64,000 nt of DNA from Bradyrhizobium diversitatis (GCF_016031635.1 NZ_JACEGD010000016.1:124001-188000), one strand, 5' to 3'. Shown: positions 17,000 to 25,804, counted from the first letter of the stretch. The notes: generated by a model from the letters alone, not told the origin. Translations and numbers: made by a program.

Positions 17000-17687
17000 A
17001 GTCACGACGGCCTATCAGGGCCTGGTCGCGATCTCCGCGGTCTCGATCGAGGTCCAGAAGGGCGAGATCGTCTGCGTCGCCGGGGCCAACGGCGCGGGCA
17101 AGTCGACGCTGCTGAAATCCATCGCCGGTGCCGAGCGTCCGCGCTCGGGCACGGTGACGTTCGACGGCAAGCGCATCGACGGCATGGCGCAGCACCACAT
17201 CACCGCCGCCGGCATCGCCTATGTGCCGGAAAACCGCCGCCTGTTTCCACGGCTGTCGGTGCGCGACAATCTTCGCCTCGGCAGCTACCTCTACCGTGGC
17301 GAAGCCAACCGCGAAGAGCCGCTCGATCTCGTCTTCAAGCTGTTCCCGCGTCTTCAGGAACGTTTGGAGCAGCGCGCCGAGACGCTCTCCGGCGGCGAGC
17401 AGCAAATGCTCGCGATCGGCCGCGCGCTGATGACACGTCCGCGGCTTCTGATGCTGGACGAGCCGTCGCAGGGCATCATGCCGAAGCTCGTGGACGAGAT
17501 CTTCCAGGCGGTGAAGCGCATCCGCGACGCCGGCATGACCGTGCTGATCGTCGAGCAGCGTATGGCCGAGTGCCTGGAGATCGCCGACCGCGCCTACATC
17601 CTGCAAACCGGCCGCGTGCTGATGCAGGGCGCCGCAAGCGAAATCAAGGGCAATCCGGACGTGCGGAAGGCGTATCTGGGGCTCTAA
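16983..17687 (+). CDS. livF: ABC transporter ATPase, LivF family
   Basis: A 234-residue second nucleotide-binding subunit. Walker A GANGAGKST lies at about residues 34-42, the signature LSGGEQQML near 140, and Walker B LLMLDEPSQGI. It carries the YVPENRRLFP Q-loop region typical of LivF. It is the last gene of the importer operon and overlaps the end of the converging hypothetical gene at 17684 by 4 bp. Confidence 0.93.
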   Translation: MLSVREVTTAYQGLVAISAVSIEVQKGEIVCVAGANGAGKSTLLKSIAGAERPRSGTVTFDGKRIDGMAQHHITAAGIAYVPENRRLFPRLSVRDNLRLGSYLYRGEANREEPLDLVFKLFPRLQERLEQRAETLSGGEQQMLAIGRALMTRPRLLMLDEPSQGIMPKLVDEIFQAVKRIRDAGMTVLIVEQRMAECLEIADRAYILQTGRVLMQGAASEIKGNPDVRKAYLGL

Positions 17688-18019
17688 GCCGAGTCAGAGA
17701 TCAAATTAGGCAACAATGCGCTCGGAGCCATCAAGTCTGCCTCGTCTTCGTGGACAAGGAGTCTGCCTCCCAGAATGAAGCCTTTCCATCCTCGTCCCGA
17801 AAGCGCGTAGACGTTGAGGCCTTGCTCGAGCAGATCGATGGGATTGCTCGGGAAACCCTGCAGGTAGCCATGGTCAACTTGCCTAATTTCGATCCCCTCG
17901 AACCAAGATCGAATCTCCATCGCACGCACGTCGAGGATCAGCACGTCGAGCCGAGTAGGGTAATTGTCCGTCTTGCCACTCCTGAGCAGCAGTGGCCCAT
18001 GGCTGGCCGCGTAGCTCAT
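17684..18019 (-). CDS. Unrecognised small protein
   Basis: A possible 111-residue protein of unknown function. The start at 18019 has AGAGGAAG about nine bases upstream; an alternative ATG at 18067 would add 16 residues. No membrane helix or signal is visible. The composition looks like a real globular protein (VDHGYLQGF, YALSGRGWKGF), and its base composition is more AT-rich than that of the flanking operons. It lies between the convergent livF and otnC on the otnC strand, 53 bp after otnC. It could be a recently gained orphan or the tail gene of the otnC transcript. Confidence 0.55.
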   Translation of the reverse strand: MSYAASHGPLLLRSGKTDNYPTRLDVLILDVRAMEIRSWFEGIEIRQVDHGYLQGFPSNPIDLLEQGLNVYALSGRGWKGFILGGRLLVHEDEADLMAPSALLPNLISDSA

Positions 18020-18072
18020 CAAGGAAAACTTCCTCTCTGACTTGAAGTGAGCATGGTTGCTTTGCATCGTGC

Positions 18073-18738
18073 CTACTTGTGATCGTGGTGCTCCGGCAGC
18101 GTCACCCCAAACACCTTCACCAGATCGTTCACCTGCTCCGGCGACAAGTACCGCGGGTTCATCCCGCGCAGCAACAGGTACAGCTTCGCCGTCTCCTCCA
18201 GCTCCTCGGTCGCGAACACGGCGGCCTCCAGCGTGTCGCCCGCAACCACCGGGCCGTGATTGGCGAGCAGCACGGATGAATATTTTCCCGCCAGTCCCTT
18301 GATCGCATCCGCAACCGCGGGATCGCCCGGGCGGTAATAGGGCACGAGCGCGGTGGCGCCGCATTTCATCAGGTAGTAGGCCGTCATCGGCGGCAGCGCG
18401 GCGCGCGGGTCGATCTCGGGCAGCATCGACAGCGCGACCGAATGGGTCGAGTGCAGGTGCACGATCGCCCGCGCACTCCCACGCGTCTCGTAGAGCGCAT
18501 TGTGCAGCGGAACTTCCTTGGTCGGCGCGTCGCCCGACAGCAGCCGGCCCTGATCGTCCAGCCGCGACAGCTTTGCGGGATCAAGAAAGCCGAGCGAGGC
18601 GTTGGTCGGCGTCACCAGCCAGCCGCCATCGTCCAACTTGACGCTGATATTGCCGGAGGAGCCCGGCGTCAGCCCGCGCTCGAGCAGGGAGCGTCCGAAG
18701 CGGCAGATATCCTCACGCAGCAATGTTTCGTTGCTCAT
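18073..18738 (-). CDS. otnC: 3-oxo-tetronate 4-phosphate decarboxylase (class II aldolase family)
   Basis: A 221-residue class II aldolase/adducin-type lyase. Metal-binding histidines are visible in HLHST and ANHGP, with the acid in TKEVPLH; SSGNIS marks the phosphate site. The neighbouring ltnD, otnI and otnK make the OtnC assignment strong: it would decarboxylate 3-oxo-tetronate 4-phosphate to dihydroxyacetone phosphate. Two adjacent starts are possible, ATG 18747 and ATG 18738; the second was chosen because AGCAGG is better spaced for it. It is divergent from ltnD with a 114 bp gap. Confidence 0.85.
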   Translation of the reverse strand: MSNETLLREDICRFGRSLLERGLTPGSSGNISVKLDDGGWLVTPTNASLGFLDPAKLSRLDDQGRLLSGDAPTKEVPLHNALYETRGSARAIVHLHSTHSVALSMLPEIDPRAALPPMTAYYLMKCGATALVPYYRPGDPAVADAIKGLAGKYSSVLLANHGPVVAGDTLEAAVFATEELEETAKLYLLLRGMNPRYLSPEQVNDLVKVFGVTLPEHHDHK

Positions 18739-18852
18739 GGCCGTCATGCCTGCTTGTCTCACGCTTTGGCAGCGCGGCCAAGCCGTGATATCGGTTTCGC
18801 TGAGCCGCCGCAAAGGCGGACCATCCGGGAAACGTTCGCAAGGGTCAGTTGC

Positions 18853-19767
18853 ATGTCCTCTACGTCACCAAATCAGCGCATCGCCGTCGTCGGCCTCGGC
18901 TCGATGGGATACGGCATGGCGAGCTCGCTGAAGCGCGCCGGCCACACCGTGACCGGCTGCGATGTCTCGGCTGACGCGGTGGCGCGCTTCGTGAACGATG
19001 GCGGCGCGGGGGCAAGGACTCCGGCCGAAGCGGCCAGGGAGGCCGATATCGTCGTCAGCGTTGTCGTCAATGCCGCGCAGACGGAGGCGATCCTGTTCGG
19101 CAAGGATGGGGCCGCCGAGACCATGCCGAACGACAGCGTCTTCGTATCCTCCGCCACCATGGACCCGGACGTGGCGCGGCGCCTTGCCAAGCAGCTCGAG
19201 GAGAGCGGCCGGCATTATCTGGATGCGCCGATCTCCGGCGGGGCGCAGCGCGCAGCGCAAGGCGAGCTGACGATCCTCGCCTCCGGCAGTCCCGCCGCTT
19301 TTGCGAAGGCGCGGCCCGCGCTCGATGCCATGGCCGCAAAGCTCTACGAGCTCGGCGATGCCGCCGGGCAGGGCGCTGCGTTCAAGATGATCAACCAATT
19401 GCTCGCCGGCGTGCACATCGCCGCCGCCAGCGAAGCCATGGCGTTCGCGGCCAAGCAGGGCCTCGACATCCGCAAGGTCTACGAGGTGATCACGGCGTCC
19501 GCCGGCAATTCCTGGATGTTCGAGAATCGCATGCCGCACGTGCTCGACGGCGATTACACGCCGCGCAGCGCGGTCGAGATCTTCGTCAAGGACCTCGGCA
19601 TCATTCAGGACATGGCACGCACCGCCCGCTTCCCTGTGCCGGTTTCCGCCGCCGCGCTCCAGATGTTCCTGATGACGTCGGCCGCCGGCATGGGCCGCGA
19701 CGATGATGCCTCAGTGGCGCGCATGTATGCGCAGGTCACCGGCGTCAAGCTGCCCGGCGACAAATAA
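18853..19767 (+). CDS. ltnD: L-threonate dehydrogenase (beta-hydroxyacid dehydrogenase family)
   Basis: A 304-residue NAD-binding dehydrogenase of the 3-hydroxyisobutyrate family. The Rossmann loop GLGSMG lies at residues 14-19, the substrate-binding DAPISGG near 120, and the catalytic lysine in FKMINQLL near 178. Placed first in an ltnD-otnI-otnK operon, it should oxidise L-threonate at C2 to 2-oxo-tetronate. ATG 18853 is preceded by AAGGGTC. The frame is open far upstream, but that part is antisense to otnC and was rejected. D-threonate or glycerate as alternative substrates cannot be excluded from sequence alone. Confidence 0.85.
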   Translation: MSSTSPNQRIAVVGLGSMGYGMASSLKRAGHTVTGCDVSADAVARFVNDGGAGARTPAEAAREADIVVSVVVNAAQTEAILFGKDGAAETMPNDSVFVSSATMDPDVARRLAKQLEESGRHYLDAPISGGAQRAAQGELTILASGSPAAFAKARPALDAMAAKLYELGDAAGQGAAFKMINQLLAGVHIAAASEAMAFAAKQGLDIRKVYEVITASAGNSWMFENRMPHVLDGDYTPRSAVEIFVKDLGIIQDMARTARFPVPVSAAALQMFLMTSAAGMGRDDDASVARMYAQVTGVKLPGDK

Positions 19768-19782
19768 GCAAGAGGAACTCCA

Positions 19783-20565
19783 ATGCCCCGTTTCGCCGCT
19801 AATCTCTCGATGATGTTCACCGAGGTGCCGTTCCTCGACCGCTTCGACGCCGCAGCGCAGGCCGGCTTCACCGCCGTCGAGTTTCTCTTTCCCTACGAGC
19901 ATCCGGCGGAAGCGATCGGCGAGCGGCTCCAGCGCAATGGTCTGACCCAGGCGCTGTTCAACCTGCCGCCGGGCGACTGGAACGCCGGCGAGAAGGGCTT
20001 TGCGGCGCTGCCCTCGCGGTTCAACGATCTCAAGGCGAGCCTGGAGACGGCGCTGCCTTATGCCAGGGCGACCGGCGTCAAGCGCCTGCACCTGATGGCC
20101 GGCATCGCCAATCGCGGCGAACGCGTGGCAATCGAGGCGTTCTACAAGTCGGTGGCCTGGGCCGCGGAATTCTTCGCTCCGCACGGTATTGACGTCGTGA
20201 TCGAGCCGATCAATGCGCGCAATGTGCCCGGCTACTTCCTCAACGATTTCGGCTTCGCGCGCGACCTGATCCAGGAATTGCGGCTTCCGAACCTGAAGCT
20301 CCAGTTCGATATCTATCACTGCCAGATCATCCACGGCGACGTCACCATGCGCTTGCGCGAGATGATGCCGATCGTCGGCCACATCCAGATCGCCAGCATC
20401 CCCTCACGCAACGAGCCCGACGGCGAGGAGCTGAACTATCCGTTCCTGTTCGCAGAGCTCGACCGGCTCGGTTATGCCGGCTTCGTCGGCTGCGAGTACA
20501 ATCCGCGCGGCAAGACCACCGATGGGCTCACCTGGTTCAAGCCTTACGCTGGAGTGAAGTCGTGA
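19783..20565 (+). CDS. otnI: 2-oxo-tetronate isomerase (hydroxypyruvate isomerase family)
   Basis: A 260-residue TIM-barrel protein of the Hyi/OtnI family. It starts RFAANLSMMFTE, typical of this group, and has metal-binding acids in VIEPIN (about residues 143-148), FDIYHCQ (about 173-179) and GCEYNP near the end. In context it converts 2-oxo-tetronate to 3-oxo-tetronate. It begins 15 bp after ltnD, and its stop overlaps the GTG start of otnK by 4 bp. Hydroxypyruvate isomerase is the alternative name for the same fold, but the kinase partner favours OtnI. Confidence 0.87.
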   Translation: MPRFAANLSMMFTEVPFLDRFDAAAQAGFTAVEFLFPYEHPAEAIGERLQRNGLTQALFNLPPGDWNAGEKGFAALPSRFNDLKASLETALPYARATGVKRLHLMAGIANRGERVAIEAFYKSVAWAAEFFAPHGIDVVIEPINARNVPGYFLNDFGFARDLIQELRLPNLKLQFDIYHCQIIHGDVTMRLREMMPIVGHIQIASIPSRNEPDGEELNYPFLFAELDRLGYAGFVGCEYNPRGKTTDGLTWFKPYAGVKS

Positions 20566-21833
20566 CACTTGCGTTGGGCTGCATCGCCGACGACTACACC
20601 GGCGCCTCCGATCTCGCCAACACGCTGACGCGCGCGGGCCTGCGCACCGTGCAGACCATCGGCGTGCCCGCCGACGATCTCGCGCTGCCCGAAGTCGATG
20701 CCGTCGTGGTGTCGCTGAAGAGCCGCTCGATCGAGGCCGGCCTCGCGGTGTCGCGCTCGCGCGCGGCGGAGACGTGGCTGCGTGGCCGTGGCGCGCGCCA
20801 CGTGCTGTTCAAGATCTGCTCGACCTTCGATTCCACCGACGCCGGCAATATCGGCCCGGTGATGGACGCGTTGCGGGCCGATTGCGGCGAAGCCGTCGTG
20901 CTGGTGACACCGGCGTTCCCCGAGACCGGCCGCACCGTCTACCAGGGCAACCTGTTCGTCGGTGCCGTGCCGCTCAACGAGAGCCCGCTGAAAGATCACC
21001 CGCTCAACCCGATGCACGATTCCAACCTGGTGCGTGTGCTCGCGCGTCAAAGCGGGACGCAGACCGGTCTCGTCGACCTCGCCACCGTCGCACGCGGCGC
21101 GGAGGCCGTGCGGGCGCGATTGGCCGAGCTCGCGGGCAAGGGCATCGGCGCCGCGATCATCGACGCCGTCTTCGACCGCGATCTCGAGACCATAGGTCTC
21201 GTCGCCGCCGAACATCGGCTGTCGGTCGGCGCCTCGGGCATCGGCCTTGGGCTCGCACGGGCTCTGGTATCGACTGGAAGGGTCAAGGCAGCGGCAACCA
21301 GTGATGCAGGCGCTCCGGTCGGCGGGCTGGCGGCCTGCCTTGCCGGGAGTTGCTCGCAGGCGACGCTTCAGCAGATCGCCAATGCCGAACGCATCATGCC
21401 GGTGCTTCATCTCGATCCGGATCGTATCATTGCGGGGGCAGATGAAGTGCAGCGCGCGCTGGGCTGGGCAGCACCGCGACTGGCCGAGGGTCCAGTGCTG
21501 ATCGCATCGAGCTCGACACCGGATCAGGTCGCCGCGTTGCAGGCACGCCACGGTCGCGACGCCGCAGGCCATGCCATCGAGCAGGCGACGGCCGATATTG
21601 CAGAGAGCCTTGTAAAATCGGGCGTCCGGCGACTGATAGTTGCCGGCGGCGAGACGTCCGGGGCCGTTGTCGATCGGTTGAAGATTCCCGGATTTCTCGT
21701 GGGAGTAGAAATTGCCGCAGGCGTTCCGGTGCTGCGCGCGGTGGGTGCCGAAAGCGACATGCTGCTCGCTCTTAAGTCCGGAAATTTCGGCGGAGCAGAG
21801 TTTTTCTCCGACGCACTTAGGCTCATGCGCTGA
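20562..21833 (+). CDS. otnK: 3-oxo-tetronate kinase (four-carbon acid sugar kinase family)
   Basis: A 423-residue kinase of the former DUF1537 family. The N-terminus ALGCIADDYTGASDLA (about residues 4-19) is the diagnostic substrate-binding motif, and the C-terminal nucleotide-binding region contains VAGGETSGAVV. It should phosphorylate 3-oxo-tetronate at O4 to feed otnC. The start is GTG 20562, overlapping the otnI stop, which implies translational coupling. It completes the set ltnD-otnI-otnK plus divergent otnC, all needed to take a C4 aldonic acid to dihydroxyacetone phosphate. Confidence 0.9.
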   Translation: MTLALGCIADDYTGASDLANTLTRAGLRTVQTIGVPADDLALPEVDAVVVSLKSRSIEAGLAVSRSRAAETWLRGRGARHVLFKICSTFDSTDAGNIGPVMDALRADCGEAVVLVTPAFPETGRTVYQGNLFVGAVPLNESPLKDHPLNPMHDSNLVRVLARQSGTQTGLVDLATVARGAEAVRARLAELAGKGIGAAIIDAVFDRDLETIGLVAAEHRLSVGASGIGLGLARALVSTGRVKAAATSDAGAPVGGLAACLAGSCSQATLQQIANAERIMPVLHLDPDRIIAGADEVQRALGWAAPRLAEGPVLIASSSTPDQVAALQARHGRDAAGHAIEQATADIAESLVKSGVRRLIVAGGETSGAVVDRLKIPGFLVGVEIAAGVPVLRAVGAESDMLLALKSGNFGGAEFFSDALRLMR

Positions 21834-22000
21834 GCGCAGAGCATTTTTAGCTGCCTGTTCATTTCTTTCGGGCTCCGTGCTCGCATGGAGCCGTCGTTAA
21901 CATCTGCACAAGTGCTCTGGTGTTGGATGTCGGCGCTGCTCCCTTTGGTTGATTCGTAGAATTCCGACGCGCGCCGGCGCCAATACAGCGAGACCCGATT

Positions 22001-23692
22001 ATGTTCGCCAAACTCTCCATCCGCACCAAGATCATCAGTGTCGTGGCATTCCTGCTGGTTGCGATGGCCGGCATGGGCCTGCTTGCCGTCATGAAGATGC
22101 GATCGATCAACGCCAGCACCGTGGACATCACCACGAATTGGATGCCTAGCGTGCGGACAATCGGGGATTTGCGTGCCAGCGTCATCACCTACCGCAACGT
22201 GGTTCGCCAGCACATGCTTGCCGAGTCGCTGGACGACAAGCTCGCGACGGAGAAGACCGCAGCCACCGTGACCGAAGCGCTCGCCAAGGTGCGCGCCAAG
22301 TACGAGCCGATGATCACCTCCCCGGAAGAGCGGGCGCTTTACAGCCAATGGTCCAAGCTCTGGGATGACTACAAGAAGGGCACCGAGGAGGTCATGGCGT
22401 TGTCGCGCAAGGAGGCCGGCAAGCTCCCGCGCGAGGCGCAGGAGCTCAACTCCAAGACCGTCAACAAGATCGGGCTCCAGGCCGACGAGGTCCTGAACAA
22501 GGACATCGAGCTCAACACCAAGGGCGGCGATCGGGCCGCTCAGGATGCTGCCGACAGTTACGCCTATGCCTTCATGCTGGTCTCGGTCATTCTCGGCGCC
22601 GCTGTCGTGATCGGCCTTGGGCTCAGCTTCTATCTCGTCCGAGACGTCTCCAGCGGCATCAACTCGATCATCGAACCGATGCAGGCGCTGGGCAAGGGCA
22701 ACCTTTCCGCAGAGGTCCCCCACCGCGGCGAGAAGACCGAGATCGGCGCCATGGCCGACGTGCTCCAGATCTTCAAGGAGGCGCTGATCGCCAAGAAGGC
22801 CGCCGACGAAGCCGCCGCGGCGGACGCCGAAGCCAAGATCGAGCGCGGCCGCCGTGTCGACAATATCACCCGCGAATTCGAAACGATGATCGGCGAGATC
22901 GTTCAGACCGTGTCGTCGGCCTCGACTCAACTCGAAGCCTCCGCCTCGACGCTGACTACGACCGCGGACCGCTCGCAGCGGCTGGCAACCACGGTAGCCG
23001 GCGCTTCGGAGGAAGCCTCGACCAACGTGCAATCGGTCGCTTCGGCGACCGAAGAGATGGCTTCGTCGGTCGGCGAGATCAGCCGCCAGGTGCAGGAATC
23101 GGCGCGGATGGCGGGCGATGCCGTCGGCCAGGCGCGCGCCACCACCGAGCGCGTCAGCGAGCTCTCCAAGGCCGCCGCGCGCATCGGCGACGTCGTCGAG
23201 CTGATCAACACCATCGCCGGCCAGACCAACCTCCTGGCCCTCAACGCCACCATCGAAGCGGCGCGCGCGGGCGAAGCCGGCCGTGGTTTCGCCGTGGTCG
23301 CTTCCGAGGTGAAGGCGCTCGCCGAGCAGACCGCGAAGGCGACCGGAGAGATCGGCCAGCAGATTTCCGGCATCCAGGCCGCGACCAACGATTCGGTCGG
23401 CGCCATCAAGGAGATCTCCTCGACCATCGAGCGTCTGTCGGAGATCTCCTCCGCGATTGCTGCCGCGGTGGAAGAGCAGGGGGCCGCGACCCAGGAGATC
23501 GCCCGCAACGTGCAGCAGGCGGCGCAGGGCACGCAGCAGGTGTCGTCGAACATCACCGATGTGCAGCGCGGCGCCACCGAGACCGGCACGGCCTCCTCGC
23601 AGGTGCTGTCTGCAGCGCAGATGTTGTCGAACGATTCGAACCGGCTCAAGACCGAGGTCAGCAAGTTCCTGACCAACGTCCGCGCGGCGTAA
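22001..23692 (+). CDS. Methyl-accepting chemotaxis protein with periplasmic four-helix sensor
   Basis: A 563-residue transmembrane chemoreceptor. The first membrane helix (about 10-31) is followed by a periplasmic four-helix-bundle domain to about residue 185, a second membrane helix (about 188-212), a HAMP linker, and a long signalling coiled coil. The conserved hairpin tip reads NTIAGQTNLLALNATIEAAR. No NWETF-type CheR/CheB tether is at the C-terminus. It stands alone between otnK and the second receptor and ends at a strong intrinsic terminator. The ligand is unknown; closeness to the tetronate genes is suggestive only. Confidence 0.93.
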   Translation: MFAKLSIRTKIISVVAFLLVAMAGMGLLAVMKMRSINASTVDITTNWMPSVRTIGDLRASVITYRNVVRQHMLAESLDDKLATEKTAATVTEALAKVRAKYEPMITSPEERALYSQWSKLWDDYKKGTEEVMALSRKEAGKLPREAQELNSKTVNKIGLQADEVLNKDIELNTKGGDRAAQDAADSYAYAFMLVSVILGAAVVIGLGLSFYLVRDVSSGINSIIEPMQALGKGNLSAEVPHRGEKTEIGAMADVLQIFKEALIAKKAADEAAAADAEAKIERGRRVDNITREFETMIGEIVQTVSSASTQLEASASTLTTTADRSQRLATTVAGASEEASTNVQSVASATEEMASSVGEISRQVQESARMAGDAVGQARATTERVSELSKAAARIGDVVELINTIAGQTNLLALNATIEAARAGEAGRGFAVVASEVKALAEQTAKATGEIGQQISGIQAATNDSVGAIKEISSTIERLSEISSAIAAAVEEQGAATQEIARNVQQAAQGTQQVSSNITDVQRGATETGTASSQVLSAAQMLSNDSNRLKTEVSKFLTNVRAA

Positions 23693-23728
23693 ACCGCGGT
23701 CCATCCATCAAACCCATCCATCAAACCC

Positions 23729-23761
23729 ATGAGCGGCGCCGAAAGCGCCGCTCATTTTTTT
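23729..23761 (+). terminator. Rho-independent terminator after the first chemoreceptor gene
   Basis: A perfect 11-bp stem (ATGAGCGGCGC / GCGCCGCTCAT) with a 5-base loop is followed directly by seven T residues. It lies 37 bp after the chemoreceptor stop. This is the clearest intrinsic terminator in the window. Confidence 0.92.
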
Positions 23762-23936
23762 CGGTAGCATGATGTCGTTTGAAGGAGGCGTCCGAGGCTT
23801 TCCCAGTAATCTTACGGGCGCGCCGTTTCATGGATGGTTAAACCGGATTCACGAATGTTGGGCGAGGGCAGCCCAGCAAGGGGCGAGGTTCCCATTGGAA
23901 TGATTTCACACTGAACCGGTCTTTTTGGGGAATCCG

Positions 23937-25631
23937 ATGCGCAAGAATTTTCCGGTCACGGCCGTCGAATATCCCGTCAGTGACGAGACGCTGATCGTTT
24001 CGCGAACCGATCTCAAGGGCAAGCTCACCTACTTCAATGAGGATTTCATTGCCGCTGCCGGCTTCACGTCGGCGGAACTCATGGGCCAGCCGCACAACAT
24101 CGTCCGCCACCCCGACATGCCGCCGGAGGCGTTCGACAATCTCTGGGACACGCTGAAGGCCGGCAAGCCCTGGCTCGGCGCAGTGAAGAACCGCCGCAAG
24201 AACGGCGACTTCTACTGGGTGCTGGCGACGGCCTCACCGATCCGCGAGAATGGTCAGGTCAAAGGCTATACCTCGATCCGCACCAGGCTGCCGGCCGACC
24301 AGCGCAAGCTCGCCGAGGAGGTCTACGCTGCGATCCGCGAGAAGAAGCCGCACGGCTATCGCATCGATGCCGGTATCATCCGTCGCCGCTCGCTGCTCGA
24401 CCGCTTCAGCATCTTCACCGGGACGCTGAAGGCCCGCCTGGTCACGACGATGGTGCTCCAGGCGCTGTTCATGCTTGCACTCGGCATCGGCGGGGCCCTC
24501 TCCACCGGCGGTTCGGCCGGTCTGATCCTGTCGCTGCTGGCTGTCGTCGGCGCCGCCACCGTCGGCTTCGCCGGCCTTGCAACCATGCGAGCGATCCAGG
24601 GGCCGATGCGGCAGCTCAATGACACCTTGATCAACCTCGTGCAGGACAAGTTCGACAACCGCATCGTGATCGAGCGCGACGACGAGATCGGCGAGGCGCT
24701 GCGCAACCTTCAGACCGTGCAAACCATCATCCGCTTCAGTCGCGACGAGGTGCAGGCGGTGCAGCGCCGCGCCGAGGCGCAACGCAAGGCCGACATGACC
24801 AAGCTCGCCAACGGCTTCGAGGCAGCGATCGGCGAGATCGTCGAGACCGTGTCGTCGGCGGCGACCGAGCTCGAGGCCTCGGCCTCGACGCTATCCTCGA
24901 CCGCGGGCCGGGCGCAGGAATTGGCGACGGCGGTCGCAACCGGCTCGGAAGCCGCGTCGACCAATGTCCATTCGGTGGCCTCGGCCGCCGAAGAGATGTC
25001 CTCCTCGGTGCGCGAGATCGGCCGGCAGGTGCAGGATTCTTCCCGGATTGCGAGCGAGGCGGTCAGTCAGGCCCACGCGACCACCGAACGTGTCAGCGAA
25101 TTGTCGCGGGCCGCATCGCGGATCGGCGACGTCGTCGAACTGATCAACGCGATTGCCGGCCAGACCAACCTGCTGGCGCTCAATGCCACGATCGAGGCGG
25201 CGCGGGCGGGCGAGGCCGGTCGCGGCTTCGCGGTGGTAGCCTCCGAGGTCAAGGCGCTGGCCGAGCAGACGGCCAAAGCCACCGGCGAGATCGGCCAGCA
25301 GATCGGCGGCATCCAGGCGGCGACGCAGGATTCCGTCAGCGCCATCGGCGAGATCAGCGGCACCATCGCGCGTCTGTCGGAGATCGCCTCGGCGATCGCC
25401 GCGGCCGTGGAGCAGCAGGGCGCAGCAACCCAGGAGATCGCCCGCAATGTTCAGGAGGCGGCCAGGGGAACGCAGCAGGTGTCGTCCAATGTCGGCGACG
25501 TCCAGCGCGGCGCCTCCGAAACCGGCTCGGCGTCGTCGCAGGTGTTGACTGCGGCGCAGATGCTGTCGCGCGACTCCAACCGCCTCAAGCTCGAGGTCGG
25601 CAAGTTCCTGAACTCGGTCCGCGCCGCCTGA
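23937..25631 (+). CDS. PAS-domain methyl-accepting chemotaxis protein (Aer-like)
   Basis: A 564-residue chemoreceptor whose sensor is cytoplasmic. An N-terminal PAS domain spans about residues 20-120, with GKLTYFNEDFIAAAGF and NIVRHPDMP, the latter characteristic of Aer-type redox/energy sensors. Two adjacent hydrophobic segments (about 160-205) form a membrane hairpin with almost no periplasmic loop, then HAMP and a signalling domain very close to that of the preceding receptor. Start ATG 23937 has GGGGA upstream; a TTG four codons earlier was rejected. It should report redox state or oxygen, probably through bound FAD, though the cofactor cannot be seen directly. Confidence 0.92.
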   Translation: MRKNFPVTAVEYPVSDETLIVSRTDLKGKLTYFNEDFIAAAGFTSAELMGQPHNIVRHPDMPPEAFDNLWDTLKAGKPWLGAVKNRRKNGDFYWVLATASPIRENGQVKGYTSIRTRLPADQRKLAEEVYAAIREKKPHGYRIDAGIIRRRSLLDRFSIFTGTLKARLVTTMVLQALFMLALGIGGALSTGGSAGLILSLLAVVGAATVGFAGLATMRAIQGPMRQLNDTLINLVQDKFDNRIVIERDDEIGEALRNLQTVQTIIRFSRDEVQAVQRRAEAQRKADMTKLANGFEAAIGEIVETVSSAATELEASASTLSSTAGRAQELATAVATGSEAASTNVHSVASAAEEMSSSVREIGRQVQDSSRIASEAVSQAHATTERVSELSRAASRIGDVVELINAIAGQTNLLALNATIEAARAGEAGRGFAVVASEVKALAEQTAKATGEIGQQIGGIQAATQDSVSAIGEISGTIARLSEIASAIAAAVEQQGAATQEIARNVQEAARGTQQVSSNVGDVQRGASETGSASSQVLTAAQMLSRDSNRLKLEVGKFLNSVRAA

Positions 25632-25734
25632 GGCGCGCGGCCGCATGGCTGCGATGTCGGTTTCGCAGTGCGGTAGCAGGGAAGTGAATGCGGGATAGCC
25701 GCCGGGGGTTAGCGTTTCCGGCGGTGCTCAGGTA

Positions 25735-25745
25735 AAGGAGGAAGG
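25735..25745 (+). promoter_or_regulatory. Strong Shine-Dalgarno serving a leader ORF
   Basis: AAGGAGGAAGG is the best ribosome-binding sequence near the RND pump, but it lies 55 bases before the pump ATG. It is correctly spaced (eight bases) for GTG 25754, which opens a 16-codon ORF. Confidence 0.6.
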
Positions 25746-25753
25746 GGATCGCC

Positions 25754-25804
25754 GTGGGGGCGGATTCCATATCCTCGCTTGACCTGGAATTGCCTGGCGC
25801 ATGA
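25754..25804 (+). CDS. 16-codon leader ORF overlapping the RND pump start
   Basis: GTG 25754 opens a short frame reading MGADSISSLDLELPGA and stopping at TGA 25802-25804. Its stop overlaps the pump start (ATG 25801) as ATGA. The pump itself has only a weak ribosome-binding sequence and cannot be extended upstream, because of an in-frame stop at 25780-25782. The simplest reading is translational coupling of the pump to this leader peptide. No function of the peptide itself is suggested. Confidence 0.5.
   Translation: MGADSISSLDLELPGA

Noticed and set aside
21524..23704. A 726-codon open frame antisense to the first chemoreceptor
   Set aside because: Repetitive Leu/Arg/Gly/Asp sequence complementary to a clearly recognised receptor gene; no family motif.
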